DNA from: Eunapius fragilis
Lineage: Eukaryota; Porifera; Demospongiae; Spongillida; Spongillidae
Reading direction: 5' to 3'
NCBI GenBank assembly: GCA_963681505.1
Contig: OY811976.1
Location: forward strand, 5,880,003 to 5,944,002
DNA: 64,000 bases
Made by a program: the position numbers and the translations under genes. Below the pieces are notes generated by a model that was not told the DNA's origin, did not search any database, and saw nothing but the letters and a program-made list of their open reading frames with translations. Below, piece after piece: positions 33,677 through 50,988 of this stretch (position 1 is the first letter of the stretch; each line of letters begins with the position of its first letter).

Positions 33677-36203
33677 CAGTAGCGCCTCGGTCATTGCGAC
33701 AATTTGCATATCCCACATTGGGAAAATATGCCCTATTCATAGCGATGTTATCTAGGGCCTTGTGTTCCTAGCGATCGCTACAACCCACTGCTAATGAGAT
33801 TCATTTTGTCAAGGAATCTCATTAGAAGGTGGTTTATATAAACTACCTCTCCCAGCAGTTATTAATACAATACTAGCTGCATGCAAACGCCTTACCTTCA
33901 CCCTTTGGTTGACAATAAAACGAGCTTACCTGTACAGTACCGTGTATACACCTCCCCCTTATACATAAAAGACAGGCTCCACAACATGGACAGCTGACAA
34001 CAGAAAGACAGGTGCCACCTCCAACACCATGACTGTTAGTGAGACAACATGTACAAGTTATGAGATGGATCGACCAGCATGTAAACCACCTACATGCATG
34101 CATGTGCACATAAAGTATGTGCATCTTGTGCAAGTGACGTGCCTGCATAAAATCGAGTCAAGTAATTATTTACAGCACAATACGAACCATGCCAACATCA
34201 TCTTACCAAGCATATGACTGAATCAGAAGCTCAAGTTTGCCTGGATGTACAAAGCAAGCAACAACAACAAGACACTTTTTGATTGGCTGAATTACCCTTT
34301 TTAGGTGTGTTGCAACCACGCTTAATGCAGAATTCCTTGTCTTTAGATCTCTGTAAACTAGATGATAATGAAACAACAATCCCAATGCATGCATTTATAC
34401 GCCTATGTAAACTCCTCTTAGGAATGGAGGTTCTTTGTATCTAGCTGCTGTGTGTTCTCCTCACTCACCAAATTCTTCCCCGCAATGTAAGTATGTATAG
34501 TGGCCAAGGAATCTCACAAACACTAAACATACATGACAGATGGATTTACATACAAATCTGGGTGAAGTCAGCCTACTTGTCCTGCAGGACATGGTTACCT
34601 GTGAGAGGTATGTGGCATGTGTGTGTGTGTGTGTGTTGTGTGTGTGTGTGAGTAAATATGTTACAGTACTCATTACATGCATGGTGATAAACCTATATGC
34701 TTAAAGCACTTACAAAGGTAGTACGTGCACATAATAGTAACTGCAGAAAGCAAAACTTCAAGCGAACACAAAATAGTTCTAATTAATCCCAACCATTAAT
34801 TCGAGCTCAAAACTCATGACCCACGAACCCGTCAGTGTGGAGATAAACAAGTACAACGCCATCTCAAGTTCATAAATCATCCGTCATATGCTTGGACATC
34901 AGGTATGAAATAAACTGTGTTAAGGGCTTTGGCCTGTACATTTAGCCCGTGCTTGAATTAATTTACGCGAAGCTGATAACGGTTGCAAGGCTTCATAGCA
35001 AGCAGAACCACTGTAATACACCCCTGTCGATTAGATTATTGGGTATTTAGGCCTTCACTGTGACCTTGGATTTCATACGTACGCTGCCCACTTGGTACCA
35101 GTAATAATGTGTTGATAGGTTTTGTATGCCTGGGAATTATACTTACTTGCAATGTCCTCCACATGTTTGCTAGCTTTAATATCTGCAATTCTCTTCTGTT
35201 ATCTTTAAAGCAGAGGCACCTTCTCTTCTTCCGTGCACATTATCGCGTGCGTGCGCGACAGTCACCGCTACCGTTATTATTATTATTGGATTGCTGCTAT
35301 GCATCACTAAAAGTAAGCTTACTGTGTTTTGCACTATTGTGAATCGATAACCTACGATAGAAACAGTTCTACACATTGTTCAATCTGCAAAATGGGTTCG
35401 CGGGTCATGAGTTGTGAGCTCGAATTAATGGTTGGGATTAATTAGAACTGTTTTGTGTTTGCATGTAAGGCCACTCCAAACTGGACTTTAGTTTCCCGTC
35501 CACCCTTCCTCGAAAATATGATGCGGGCGGGCGGTGTATTTGTATTATTGTATTATTATGAATATGATTAATTTCGGTACCCAGACCTTACATCACAGTA
35601 CAGAATAAATCATAAATAAGCACGTGCGCCTATAGACGGAAAGCAGTGTCATTCCGGGAAGATCGGCGGCTATATTAAAAACTTATGCTGTTTTTAAGAT
35701 TGAATAAACATACAAAAAAACATGCTTGCCGACTTTCCTAGGATGGCACTGCACCCGCGCGATACGTTTCTTCGCTTACAGTTTCATAGAAGGTGCTAAC
35801 AGTGAGTGTATCATCATGTGTTTCTAGCACTGTCCACGTTAGCAGAGTCTTCTTGCAACAAACATCAAAAACATTGACGCTTATTAAAACCATCGTCGCT
35901 ATTATAATAGCCTAGCCAAAATGGTGCAGGATTATTAATAAGTAGACCATTTATTGAAGTTGACATTTATTAATTATTCAAATAATACAAAAGTATGTCT
36001 TTAACAAGCAATAATACAAGTTTTAGGCGGTCGGCTATTTAGCATGCGGGCGGGGACGGGAAACTAGAGTCCAGTTTGGAGTGGCCTAAGTTTCGCTTCC
36101 TGCAGTTAGTATTATGTGCACGTACTACCTTTGTAAGTACTTCAATCATATAGGTTCATCACCATGCATGTAATGAGTACTGTAACATATTTACACGCAC
36201 ACG

Positions 36204-36269
<66 letters not shown>

Positions 36270-37224
36270 ACATACCTCTCACAGGTAACCAGGACAAGTA
36301 TGCTGACTTCATCCAGATTTGTATGTAAATCCACCTGTCATGTATGTTTAGTGTTTGTGGCACAACTGGAGATTCCTTGGCCACTACGTATACTCACATC
36401 ACGGGGAAGAATTTGGTGAGAGAGAAAACACAGTACTTAGATACAAAGAACGCTCGCTACAGAAGATGAGTGTAAATTAGCCAACATGTACATGCATTGG
36501 GATTGTTGTTTTATTACCATCTAGTGTACAGAGATCTAAAGACTAGGAATTCTGCATTAAGCATGGTTATGCAACGCACGTTTGCTGCAGCTTCCTAAAA
36601 AGGGTAATTCAGCCAATCAAAAAGTGTCTTGTTGTTGTTGCTTGCTTTGTACGTCCAGGCAAACTTGAGCTTCTGATTCAGTCATATACTTGGTAAGATG
36701 ATGTTGGCATGGTTCGTATTGTGCTGTAAATAATTACTAGACTCGATTTTATGCAGGCACGTCACTTGCACAAGACGCGCATACTTTATGTGCACATGCA
36801 TGCATATGTAGGTGGTTTACATGCTGGTCGATCCATCTCATAACTTGTACATGTTGTCTCACTAACAGTCATGGTGTTGGAGGTGGCACCTGTCTTTCTG
36901 TTGTCAGCTGTCCATGTTGTGGAGCCTGACATTTATGTATAAGGGGGAGGTGTATACACGGTACTGTACAGGTAAGTTCGTTTTATTTTCAACCAAAGGG
37001 TGAAGGTAAGGCGTTTGCATGCAGCTAGTATTGTATTAATAACTGCTGGGAGAGGTAGTTTATATAAACCACCTTCTAATGAGATTCCTTGACAAAATGA
37101 ATCTCATTAGCAGTGGGTTGTAGCGATCGCTAGGAACACAAGGCCCTAGATAACATCGCTATGAATAGGGCATATTTTCCCAATGTGGGATATGCAAATT
37201 GTCGCAATGACCGAGGCGCTACTG
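33677..37224. mobile_element. 3.5-kb palindromic Tigger/pogo-like fold-back element
   Basis: The ends CAGTAGCGCCTCGGTCATTG and its complement resemble pogo/Tigger terminal repeats (CAGT...CTCG...TTGCG) and are flanked by TA (33675-33676, 37225-37226). Inverted arms run inward for about 1.15 kb, to roughly 34833 and 35391, leaving a central spacer of about 560 bp. The right arm carries a nested 618-bp element. The GT/AC microsatellite differs in length between arms (about 34618-34651 against 36193-36268). No transposase is visible. Confidence 0.8.
35469..36086. mobile_element. Harbinger-like MITE nested in the right arm
   Basis: Ends GGCCACTCCAAACTGGACT and its complement form a terminal inverted repeat of about 32 bp, with TAA at 35466-35468 and 36087-36089. 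The other arm of the surrounding palindrome (about 34757) lacks the insertion and serves as the empty site. A 3-bp TWA duplication is the PIF/Harbinger signature. Confidence 0.8.
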
Positions 37225-37278
37225 TACACTTGAGTGAGAGTGCATCTATATTTGGCATTCAACACCACACCCAAGTAG

Positions 37279-42113
<4,835 letters not shown>

Positions 42114-42586
42114 AACACGGTACGTACTAGGTCGAGAAGACGCATTTATGACTAACGCCCGCTTCTACCGTTCGAACTCCAAATGACGCACATTTGGTTA
42201 CCAAACATCCAGGCCCTGCCCCTTCGCCTTGGCAACCAGAATTAAAAGAATGTGGCCCTTTGAGGCACAAAACCTACGGGTATGAAATAAGAATTGCGTA
42301 GCTTAGATTACTAGCTCATGCTATTGTCATTTGCAAGTAATAGTACGCACTAAGTGTGAAAACGCACGTATTATGGAAAACCATTGGAAATGTGGCCGCC
42401 TTACGGCAGAACCGACCATTAAACTAACAGGTTGTGTAGTTGTTTCATCTCTCAAATGCAAAAATGGAGCCCACTAGTATTATTATTTTTTTAATAACCA
42501 GCACCACACAAAACATGCTACCCAGCCATATACGATGGCTACATCTTAGATCAGATTCAAAGGTATAAACCATCAGTATAGATGGT

Positions 42587-42601
42587 GGCTTTGAAAAAGC
42601 C
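42587..42601 (-). promoter_or_regulatory. Histone 3' stem-loop
   Basis: The minus strand reads GGCTTTTTCAAAGCC followed by ACCA, about 31 nt after the H3 stop codon. This is where the replication-dependent histone mRNA stem-loop belongs. It is 15 nt, one shorter than the usual 16 (GGCTCTTTTCAGAGCC). Confidence 0.75.
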
Positions 42602-42632
42602 GGTTTAGAATCAAGTAGAACTGGGTGATGAT

Positions 42633-43098
<466 letters not shown>

Positions 43099-43099
43099 T

Positions 43100-44160
43100 C
43101 AAGATCCCGCCAAAACTAACAATTACCCGTAACGTATGATTGGTCGACTTATACGGTGATCTGATTGGCAGAGTAGCAATCCATTTCGCATTTCATTAAC
43201 AAATTTAACCTTTCTGCAACGATATTATTAGCCCTATGGACTTGGCAAACTGGGCTCAAGGCAGACTGGGCTAAGGTACGCTTGTTCATTTTATTCGTTG
43301 GTCTTGACCGGCATTAATATTGTATAGGGTACGTTAGGTAGTGATCACCACAACAAAGTTATTTTAGCCACCCCCTGTTTATGAACTTGCATGTGTTCAC
43401 AGCCAACGTAACGCCACTGCTATATAACGTCTCCGTAATCGGTCCCAAATATCAGGGGGCTACGGAAACATATTTACTTGGCTACCGTTAAGGTAAACTG
43501 CCAAATTAGAACCGGTTTTTAAAAATCCGCTCTTATCTTTAAAACTAAAAGGTCACTTGGGAAAAATCTGTAAGTACATTACTTATATAAAGACCGACAA
43601 ACTGACGTCGTTAAGTACTCAAATGGATCCGCTCAAACAATAAGAACTGATTTTTAAAAATCGTTTTAGACGGGGCGGGGGTGCAAGCACACATTGCCCA
43701 AATTAGTTAGAACGGGGGTAATCGATAGCTTCAAATACATACATTGTTTACAGCCTATTTATGCTCATGCTATCTTAATATCAGAACGCTTTGAAATACT
43801 TGCTGCGCCATATACTGCCATTTCTTAGCCACCATCGCGCTTATTGCCAGAGAAAAGCGTTTGTTTAGTGGAGATTCCATTTAATGCTCATCGGTCATCA
43901 TAAAATCGTGCTTATTGTTACAGCCAAACACTGAAAAATGTTTTCTTGCTACCTAGTGGACTGTCCTAAATAATTTTTGAAGGGTAACAGGTTTATATAG
44001 AGATAAAGCAATCACAGTACATGTACATTGAAAATCGGATCATACGCTGTGAAATACGTATTATGCAAACCTTGCTCTGAATAAAGAAGGGAACTGCACA
44101 TCACAGATATAAACAGCAAGATTATGACCAGTACAACAAATTGTAATACAATTGGTACGT
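43100..44160. other. No recognisable gene
   Basis: Sequence upstream of the histone gene up to the next transposable element. Only short open frames. Confidence 0.45.
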
Positions 44161-44169
44161 ATGATCGCC

Positions 44170-44950
44170 TAGTCTCGCAAGCCAGACATACTTCGACGTA
44201 CCGTACTATGACGTGGACTGGGGACTAGCATGAGTAGTACGTCTGGTAACATTGGCCACTAATGCATATTCAAACTGCTATCTGGAATTTAATCACGTAA
44301 CTGCATCACATGAAAAACATTATTCATTATCCCAAGTCACATGAAACATGGCACAATAGCATGCATCTAAATGCCTCGTGTGCGGTTGAAAAGCCTGGCC
44401 AACGTAGGAAGATAGAAACCTGCCCAGATAATCTTGCATTTGTAAAGAATGCCGTTACTGAACCTTCGAATAAAGCCGCTGTTAGTGATAGTTATTTTAG
44501 AGGTGCGTACGCTTGCCTTCGCTGCTACAGACGTCTAGAAAGAATTGTCAAAGGGCTAATACAACTACAACTATGGGCTTATCTGCTGTTCATCAAAAGC
44601 TTTAGGGAGCAAGTAATAGCACAAGGACTTGCCCTGCCAGTCGGAAGGGTAACAAAAACATCTCTCAGTGCTTCACAGCCGATTCCTGTGGTTTATGCAA
44701 CTGCGAATAGCTAAGAAATGTAGCTGCTGCATTTATAGCGTCTAGAATTGCCGATTCTGCCATATTAAGGAATGCAATAAAACCGCTAGAGGTCACATGA
44801 CATTATGTAAGCTATAATCTGATTGGGTCTGCTGGAATTTGGGTCAGAATAAATAATTAGTGGCCGATGTCCCCAGACGTACTACTCGTGCTAGTCCCCA
44901 GTTCCACGTCATAGTACGGTACGTCAAAGTGCGTCTGGCTTGCGAGACTA
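44170..44950. mobile_element. DNA element with exact 9-bp target duplication (TAGTCT family)
   Basis: Flanks ATGATCGCC at 44161-44169 and 44951-44959 are identical. Terminal inverted repeats of about 95 bp begin TAGTCTCGCAAGCCAGAC. Ends and duplication length are shared with the elements at 28700-29723 and 45846-51707. It holds one 134-codon open frame and is probably a short derivative of a larger autonomous element. Confidence 0.88.
44310..44714 (+). CDS. Unrecognised 134-codon ORF inside the 9-bp-TSD element
   Basis: A Cys/basic-rich product with VEKPGQRRKIETCPDN and AYACLRCYRRLERIVKGLIQ. This might be a fragment of a zinc-binding N-terminus of the autonomous element's protein. I do not recognise the family. 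Confidence 0.3.
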   Translation: MKNIIHYPKSHETWHNSMHLNASCAVEKPGQRRKIETCPDNLAFVKNAVTEPSNKAAVSDSYFRGAYACLRCYRRLERIVKGLIQLQLWAYLLFIKSFREQVIAQGLALPVGRVTKTSLSASQPIPVVYATANS

Positions 44951-46149
44951 ATGATCGCCTTGGCAGAGGCATATATGACATAATTTTATTCATATTCTTG
45001 TGGGTACACAACAATTATTCAAGTATCAACAATATACTTGTTGCTGTGCTTGTTAATTAATACACACATATGTTAATAGAATAGGAAACTTTTAACGAAA
45101 TCTCATTTCCGCAATCAGCCTCATAAGCATCTACGTACAAAACATCACACACTTCCACAACTAACACCCACAATGGTATTAGTTTTTTGCCTCTTCTTTG
45201 GTGTAAGGTATTGACGATGTCGCCGAATCTGGAAGTTTCTATGGGTCCTTTGTTGAAGGGCGTGGTGGAGTTGTTCGGCAGAAAGGAGCTGCTCTGCTAG
45301 TGCTTTTGACTTGTCATGTGGGTTTGGTTGGAAAGTCCACGTTGGTAAAAAAAAAAGCATCACTTCAGGTAAAAAAGTTGTCCCAACTCACCATTGTCGT
45401 CACCTGGGAAGCGATAGCACTGATGGGACTGCCGCACATGGCTTCAATAAAAGTAGTGTAATGCTCCTTTCTCACAGACTCAGTCACATTTTGCTGTTCC
45501 TTCATAAGTTGCTGAAATCTAAAAAACGGTGTGGCTTGTGTAACCGAAGATGGATTCTATGGTTCTGGATAGCTTGGAAACCCAGCAGGTCGAGCGATAT
45601 ACGTAGCCGCCATAACTTAAGCTTAGTTTTTAAAAATCATTTAATACCTTGTTGACGATCGTGGAACTAATTATACCTCTCTATCAAAATAAATAATTTG
45701 AGGTTACCACAACACCCCCACAGTTCACCCCCCCTATCAGTTCTAAAAATGGATAAGGTGTTCTATTTTGGCAGTTTACCAGAAAATTTCCCCTGTTACA
45801 CAGCCTAATTGTATTCACTGAGCCAGTATGTAGGCGTATGTGTACTAGTCTTGTCCCCAGACCCATGTTAAGCAGCAGCAGATGGCCGCTACGCAAACAG
45901 AGGGTCTGGAAAAATGCTTCACCAAAGTCGCGCCTGATTATAGGCGCACAATCAGAATGCACGTCATAAGTAGTTTACAAAATTCATTTTCCGCTGTTTA
46001 TGTGCAGCATGGACAAAGAACATCTTGACGCTATAATCGTGCAAGTACATGTAGATCAAAAGCTGGGCTACTCTTTTCTCCCCCACACACTTGGGGGATT
46101 GAATGCAATCCTAATTCATCAACACCTAATCAACAGATAATCTACAACT

Positions 46150-46449
46150 ATTACACTGGATACTGTTCTGCTATACGCTTTATGACGTTGGAAAATGTGT
46201 TTGGTCCCCCAAAGTGTCTCCGCCACATGTATTTAGGCAAGTACGTTCAAATGGCTTGAAGTGCATCGTCCTTTCTTCCCACATCATTCGTTGGCAATGA
46301 GCTCCACATTCCCTGAATTCCTTGGGTGTGCACCCCTGTCACTGGGTCCACGAAATGTAGAGAATGGTTGACAGTCTGATGTCTCAAATCCAAGGTAGCT
46401 TGTAACTGATTGTAAGCCCTCCATTCATCGCTATATACGATGCTACCGG
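46150..46449 (-). pseudogene. Merlin/IS1595-type transposase relic
   Basis: The minus strand encodes GSIVYSDEWRAYNQLQATLD, then HQTVNHSLHFVDPVTGVHTQ and YLPKYMWRRHFGG. SDEWRAY and NHS..FV.P.TG.HTQ.IE..W are the core of the ISXO2/IS1595 (Merlin) DDE domain. It has an in-frame stop before TYLPKYMWRR and the glutamate position reads GIQGMW, so it is probably inactive. Confidence 0.75.
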
Positions 46450-46629
46450 CCGGGGTGGCTCCACCCCCCCTTTGTGGAAAAATAGCGATTCATTCCATCA
46501 AAACGTGCATAAAAGTCGTCTTGGTCTTTTGGAAAATGACAGGAAAAAATAGGACAAATTCTGTCAACCACAATAATCCTACCACTTGTATGAACCCTTA
46601 TTCACACTGTTTACCTGAAGTAGATTGTT

Positions 46630-46800
46630 GTTCATGGAGTGGTGGTGTGGACTGCTGTGGAGAGGCTAGTGGAATGTACTGCTGTGGAAAAGCTGATGGA
46701 GTGGATTGCTGTGGAGATGCTGATGAAGTGGACTGCTGTGAGAGGCCGGTGGAGTGGGCTGCTGTGGGGAGGCTGATGGAGTGGACTGCTGTGGAGAGAT
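46630..46800. repeat. 30-bp tandem repeat (Pro/Ser/Gln-rich on minus strand)
   Basis: About six degenerate copies of GTGGACTGCTGTGGAGAGGC plus about 10 bp. The minus frame reads SPQQSTPSASPQQPTPPAS, a plausible linker of an element-encoded protein. Confidence 0.7.
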
Positions 46801-47234
46801 GGAAGCTGGTGAGGCCGACAAATTGAACACTTTTAAATGAGTACCATTCACACGTTTAGTGAAATGAAAAGGATTTCAATGTATAAAATCCTTTGCTATG
46901 CTTGGCTGTAATGATGTATGGTCCAGCCCCATTTGGGTCCAATTTACCACTTTTCCTCTTCCAAAATCTTTAACACCTCAGTGCCAATTTGAAAAATGTT
47001 GACTCTTGCACGTTTGGCATCATACTGCTATTTTTGCTTTTCCTAGTGGCAAAAGCGGAGCTTATGAAATAATTTGAAAATAATAATACTTATCGTATAC
47101 CTGTGCATGAAGTATATTGCTTTTGACAATTTTCAACACTTTTTGCCTTTCACTGGTTAACACTGTCATGTCAGTTTCAACTGCAGTACTATAGTGCAGA
47201 GATCATTCAAGTTCATAATGGTGAGGTACACAGC

Positions 47235-47640
47235 TTACCACAATAACTTATCAGGTGACACAGATTTCAAATCTACATCAATCGGCAACACTGCTTTGCG
47301 TCCAAACATTACTTCAAATGGTGCATAACAACTAGACTCATGATAGGGTGTGTTATAAGCAAACACTGCTGAATCTATGAATTCATCCCAAAGTTCTTTT
47401 TGTCCTGTTATTGCTTTGACAAGCATCCTCTGCAAGGTTTGATTAAATCTTTCGTCAAGACCATTCGACTGCACACAGGGACCAAATAAGCAAGTTAAAA
47501 CCCCAAAACCAACTGTAATGAATGTACCTGTGGATGGTAGGGTGTGATAAGGCATTGTCTTATCCCCAGCAGTTTCATCATTTCAGCATTTACTTGTTCT
47601 TGAATTCTGAACCATTATCAGTAGTCAAAACATGAGGCAA
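47235..47640 (-). pseudogene. Retroviral-type integrase core fragment with an intron
   Basis: The minus strand gives LPHVLTTDNGSEFKN (second catalytic Asp, about 47650-47600). TPYHPQ-type text follows up to a donor at 47527, a 59-bp intron ending at 47469, then SNGLDERFNQTLQRMLVKAI (catalytic Glu), WDEFIDSAVFAYNTPYHESS and APFEVMFGRKAVLPIDVD. The intron splits the conserved YHPQ/SNG motif. LTR retrotransposons rarely carry such introns; Ginger-type transposons and integrase-derived genes do. Confidence 0.65.
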
Positions 47641-47935
47641 TCTCACTCTCATGAAAATCTATAAAAAACATACCAACTTTTTTCTTGCACTATAAAGGCA
47701 CGAACTTTATGAATGCAATTTTTTGCGTATCTTATTTGTTCCTTCTTTTTCAGGTGCACTTCACCATTCACTAAAACCAACTTTTCTTCTTATGGACCTC
47801 TTTTTGTTCCACGTACATCCTTCTGGGTGTGTCCCATTAACTTTATGGCCATACGTTTGCTCAAGCAGATCATCATCTGACTCTGATTCGCTAGGCATGT
47901 TAACGATTTACCACGATGGCACTTGACAGTTAGGT

Positions 47936-48056
47936 AGGACCAAAAAAATGACACGTGGGACCAAATTATGCGCTATATTCGGTCCGCCCGGACAAGTTTT
48001 GGTTGCTCATTTTGATCTGGCCAGACCAAAATTAGACGCGGACCAAAATAATCGTG
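47936..48056. repeat. GGACCAAAAT palindromic repeat block
   Basis: Repeated GGACCAAA / TTTGGTCC motifs in both orientations. A related block lies at 55525-55735. Confidence 0.6.
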
Positions 48057-48423
48057 ACATCCCCTTCCAATCCTCTCAACTAAATTCATACTTCTAGCAC
48101 ATCTGGGGCAAGTTTTTGCTGGTAGGGAGCAACTTATGTCTTTGACACCACTGAACTGCCATCCGATACAGTGACTCACAGAACTCTGTACGGACAAACG
48201 ATCCAAGACGCTATCATAACTTTAGCCATTTGAAAATGTAATACTGAACGCTCCTCAGATTTGCTTTATATAGCTGTATATAGCCTGGTTTGACTAGTAT
48301 TGAGAGATGTGTAATGGGCCGCATGACTACTTGTTGATTAGGTGTTGATGAATTATGATTGCATTCCTTCCCGCAAGTGTAGGGGGGGGAGGGGGGGGGG
48401 GGGGGGGTTTAAAGTAAAGAAGA

Positions 48424-48617
48424 ACCAATCCACTTCAAGCTGTAAGGAGCTTAATGGAGGGCAACGACGTTTTTTGTTTTTTATTATCCTGCCAAAGGAG
48501 AGCGGAAAGTCGGTGTGTATTTCGGTGCTACCTGTCGCGTTTGACTTTCTGTTTGTGCATGTGGGAAGCATTTACATTGTTGTGTCGCCATTGATAGCAT
48601 TAATGAAGGACCAAGTA
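48424..48617 (+). pseudogene. RecQ-like helicase, N-terminal motor fragment (copy 1)
   Basis: LMEGNDVF, frameshifted, leads into LPKESGKSVCISVLPVAFDF (a degenerate Walker A) and IYIVVSPLIALMKDQ (motif Ia), followed by a donor GTATGT. This matches exon structure of RecQ-family helicases carried by multi-copy elements. The rest of the motor is missing here; the matching C-terminal half appears in copy 2 at 52859-53328. A poly-G tract (about 48380-48406) lies just upstream. Confidence 0.72.
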
Positions 48618-48840
48618 TGTAATAACCTATTATTCAGACTGACGTACATGTACTATCAAACTGTGCTACTATACCGTTATAGGTTGCATCTCTGAACTCA
48701 AAGTCTCCTTAGCATACTCCATGACATGGTCAACTGAACTTCTACTTGCTGCTGAAGACCTTGCTGGTGTTGTAAATGCACCTTAGTACACAATGCTGTT
48801 ACAATGGTGGCCACATGATACAAGATATGTAATGATAACT

Positions 48841-49686
48841 TCATATATAGAGGGATTGGAAATGAAGCCAATCAACACCAATTAACGTGGACAAGGCTAC
48901 CAATGACTTGTAAGGCTTCGGGTGCAGCTACTCTAATCTCTGGCTACATGCAAGCCATTATGCTTGAAAGTGCCAGCACAATTGACAACAGCCATTCCAA
49001 GCACAAGTATATGATTCCGAGGAATGAAGACAATGAGAGAGGTGCCTCCTCTTCTTTCATTCCTGGTTCTTTACTGGCCATAACCGGAATCGCCTTTTAC
49101 ACATACCTATGAATCATATAAAAATAACAGAGATTGTTTAACAAATAAGAGTACCCTCGTGAACTAAAACACACACACAATGCACAGTCAGAATCATTAG
49201 TAAGAGAATTTTTTCGGTTTAAGGTGGCTTAGAAACTGTCCAACAAAGTTACGCTTGGTAAGACAATTCGGGCGGTCAAAAATCGATATAGCGGACGCAA
49301 AAGCCATGATAGCTTAATACAAAACCTCCAGTGCTCTAGAATAGACTATGTACAATCACAATTTACTAAGTTTGAGCAAAATACCCTCTTTGTTTATGAA
49401 CAGCAGTCCCACAAATATGTACACGCGCAAGAAAAATACCTAACGAGGACTTTTTCGTAAATAAATGACTGTCTTTAAGTATTTTTGCTCATTTGCTGAT
49501 ACCGAAACACAGCAAACTTACCAAGGCTGATGCACACAAGCTGATTTTCTATCATTGCTTCTAGAATCCACCCCTTCCAACACATGTAAAGGTGCGAATT
49601 GCACTATTGAGCATTGCCCGCTCACGCAAGTACAGGAGCCTGTGGCGCACGTGATTCGTTTCCAAAACCTCTATATATGATCTCTG
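48841..49686. mobile_element. Family-C MITE, copy 3 (left tip lost)
   Basis: The right end CCTCTATATATGATCTCTG and left TCATATATAGAGGGATTGG belong to the family at 19860. ACTTAGC follows the right end; only ACT remains before the truncated left end. It interrupts the DUF6589 gene copy 1. Confidence 0.65.
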
Positions 49687-49989
49687 ACTTAGCTAAGTCT
49701 GTGGCACCAGCCGATTGCATTGCAGCTGCCAATACATGTGCCACTGTTTATCTCACCTCCATGAATTCCTCACAAGCTGTGAGATCATTAGACACATCTG
49801 ACACCACGTCCCTCCTGTTAACCTGGTTCCTCAGGGAGAAAAAGACTGCCATAATCCATCTTAGAACAAGACCTGTAGACCCTCTTCCATATCACCTGAT
49901 CAATTAGCAAGACAAATGGCAAATTTTACACATCTCATGAGATCATTAAGCAGTTCATTCATACCCTGCAGGACTAACCTTCATGTAGC

Positions 49990-50988
49990 CAGAGATATTA
50001 TATAGAGGGATTGGAAACGAGCCCAATCAACACTAATTAACGCGGACAATGCTACATGTAACGTATATGGGTTCGAATCCCTCCCTGTGTACTTTTTTTT
50101 TCATGCTAAGAATTTTTTTCAATCATTAGCAATGACCCACATAGAAGGGAGAGATATCTTTTTAAGCCTCAACAAAAGAGCATCAACACTTGTGATTTCT
50201 CTCTGCATAAAAACAGATATCGCGAAGAATACAAGCATCGGACCAGTTTCTTCAGCAGGCCGACACTGAACGGCAGGATGGAGGCCTGGTGTTGAACTCT
50301 GAATGGTCATCGAACCAACTGACAAAGTTATAGCATCTCGGGGAACAGATACGAGCATCGGTGGTGCTTTCTTTCGTTCTTCATTCTTTCGATGGTGCGC
50401 CATTCGAAATTTTCTTCCATCTCTTTAAAATTAGTTTTAGGCATACATCATATGCAGAGATCAGAAAAAAATTCATGTGTGCAACACAGGAATCACTTTC
50501 TTACATATTGGAACATTTACAATTGTCAATTTGAAACAAAGGCTAGGCAACCCCACAAACCTGAGGCATCCACATATCGATACGACCAATTCTAGAAGCG
50601 CTTTTGCAACAAAACCCTATTCATGCCAATATACATTCAGTTACTAACTCTTTTAGCTGCTTTATGAATCGTACGCACCATTAGCTGAGAAGCGGCTACC
50701 CCATAAAAAAGCAGACTCCAATAATAGCACTTAAAAGCATATTGATTGATGTAAAAAAGCGGTTTTAAACAATACCCCGCTATCAATCCACTTTACTCAA
50801 TCTAAACCTACCAGATTTTGGTCACTATTCTTAAGTTTCAAACAGAAAAGCTTCTTTTCCTTCTCCTTCATCCGCTCCTTCAAACACATTAAAGGTGCGA
50901 TTAGCACCAGATAGCATTGCCCGAGGAGCTCTCGTATGAATGTATGGCGCACATGATTCGTTTCCAATCCCTCTATATATTATCTCTG
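49990..50988. mobile_element. Family-C MITE, copy 2, 7-bp target duplication
   Basis: Ends CAGAGATATTATATAGAGGG and CCCTCTATATATTATCTCTG, flanked by ATGTAGC at 49983-49989 and 50989-50995. It sits in a DUF6589 exon directly after EDWHDKM. Removing it with one duplication restores the conserved reading frame. It contains GGGTTCGAATCCC followed by a T8 run (about 50068-50099), resembling a pol III B box and terminator. Confidence 0.78.

Larger units (their letters stand above)
46080..48388. mobile_element. Nested Merlin-like element
   Basis: Inverted ends of about 55 bp: CCCCCACACACTTGGGGGAT...ACACCTAATCAACA on the left, and its complement at 48332-48388 running into a poly-G tract. Contains a Merlin/IS1595-type transposase relic (46449-46150), a 30-bp coding-type repeat, an integrase fragment and a GGTCC repeat block. 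The target duplication cannot be read because of the G tract. Confidence 0.5.

Noticed and set aside
50000-50100. tRNA gene suggested by GGGTTCGAATCCC plus T8
   Set aside because: No A box or cloverleaf can be drawn, and the sequence lies inside a family-C MITE whose sister copies lack the motif.
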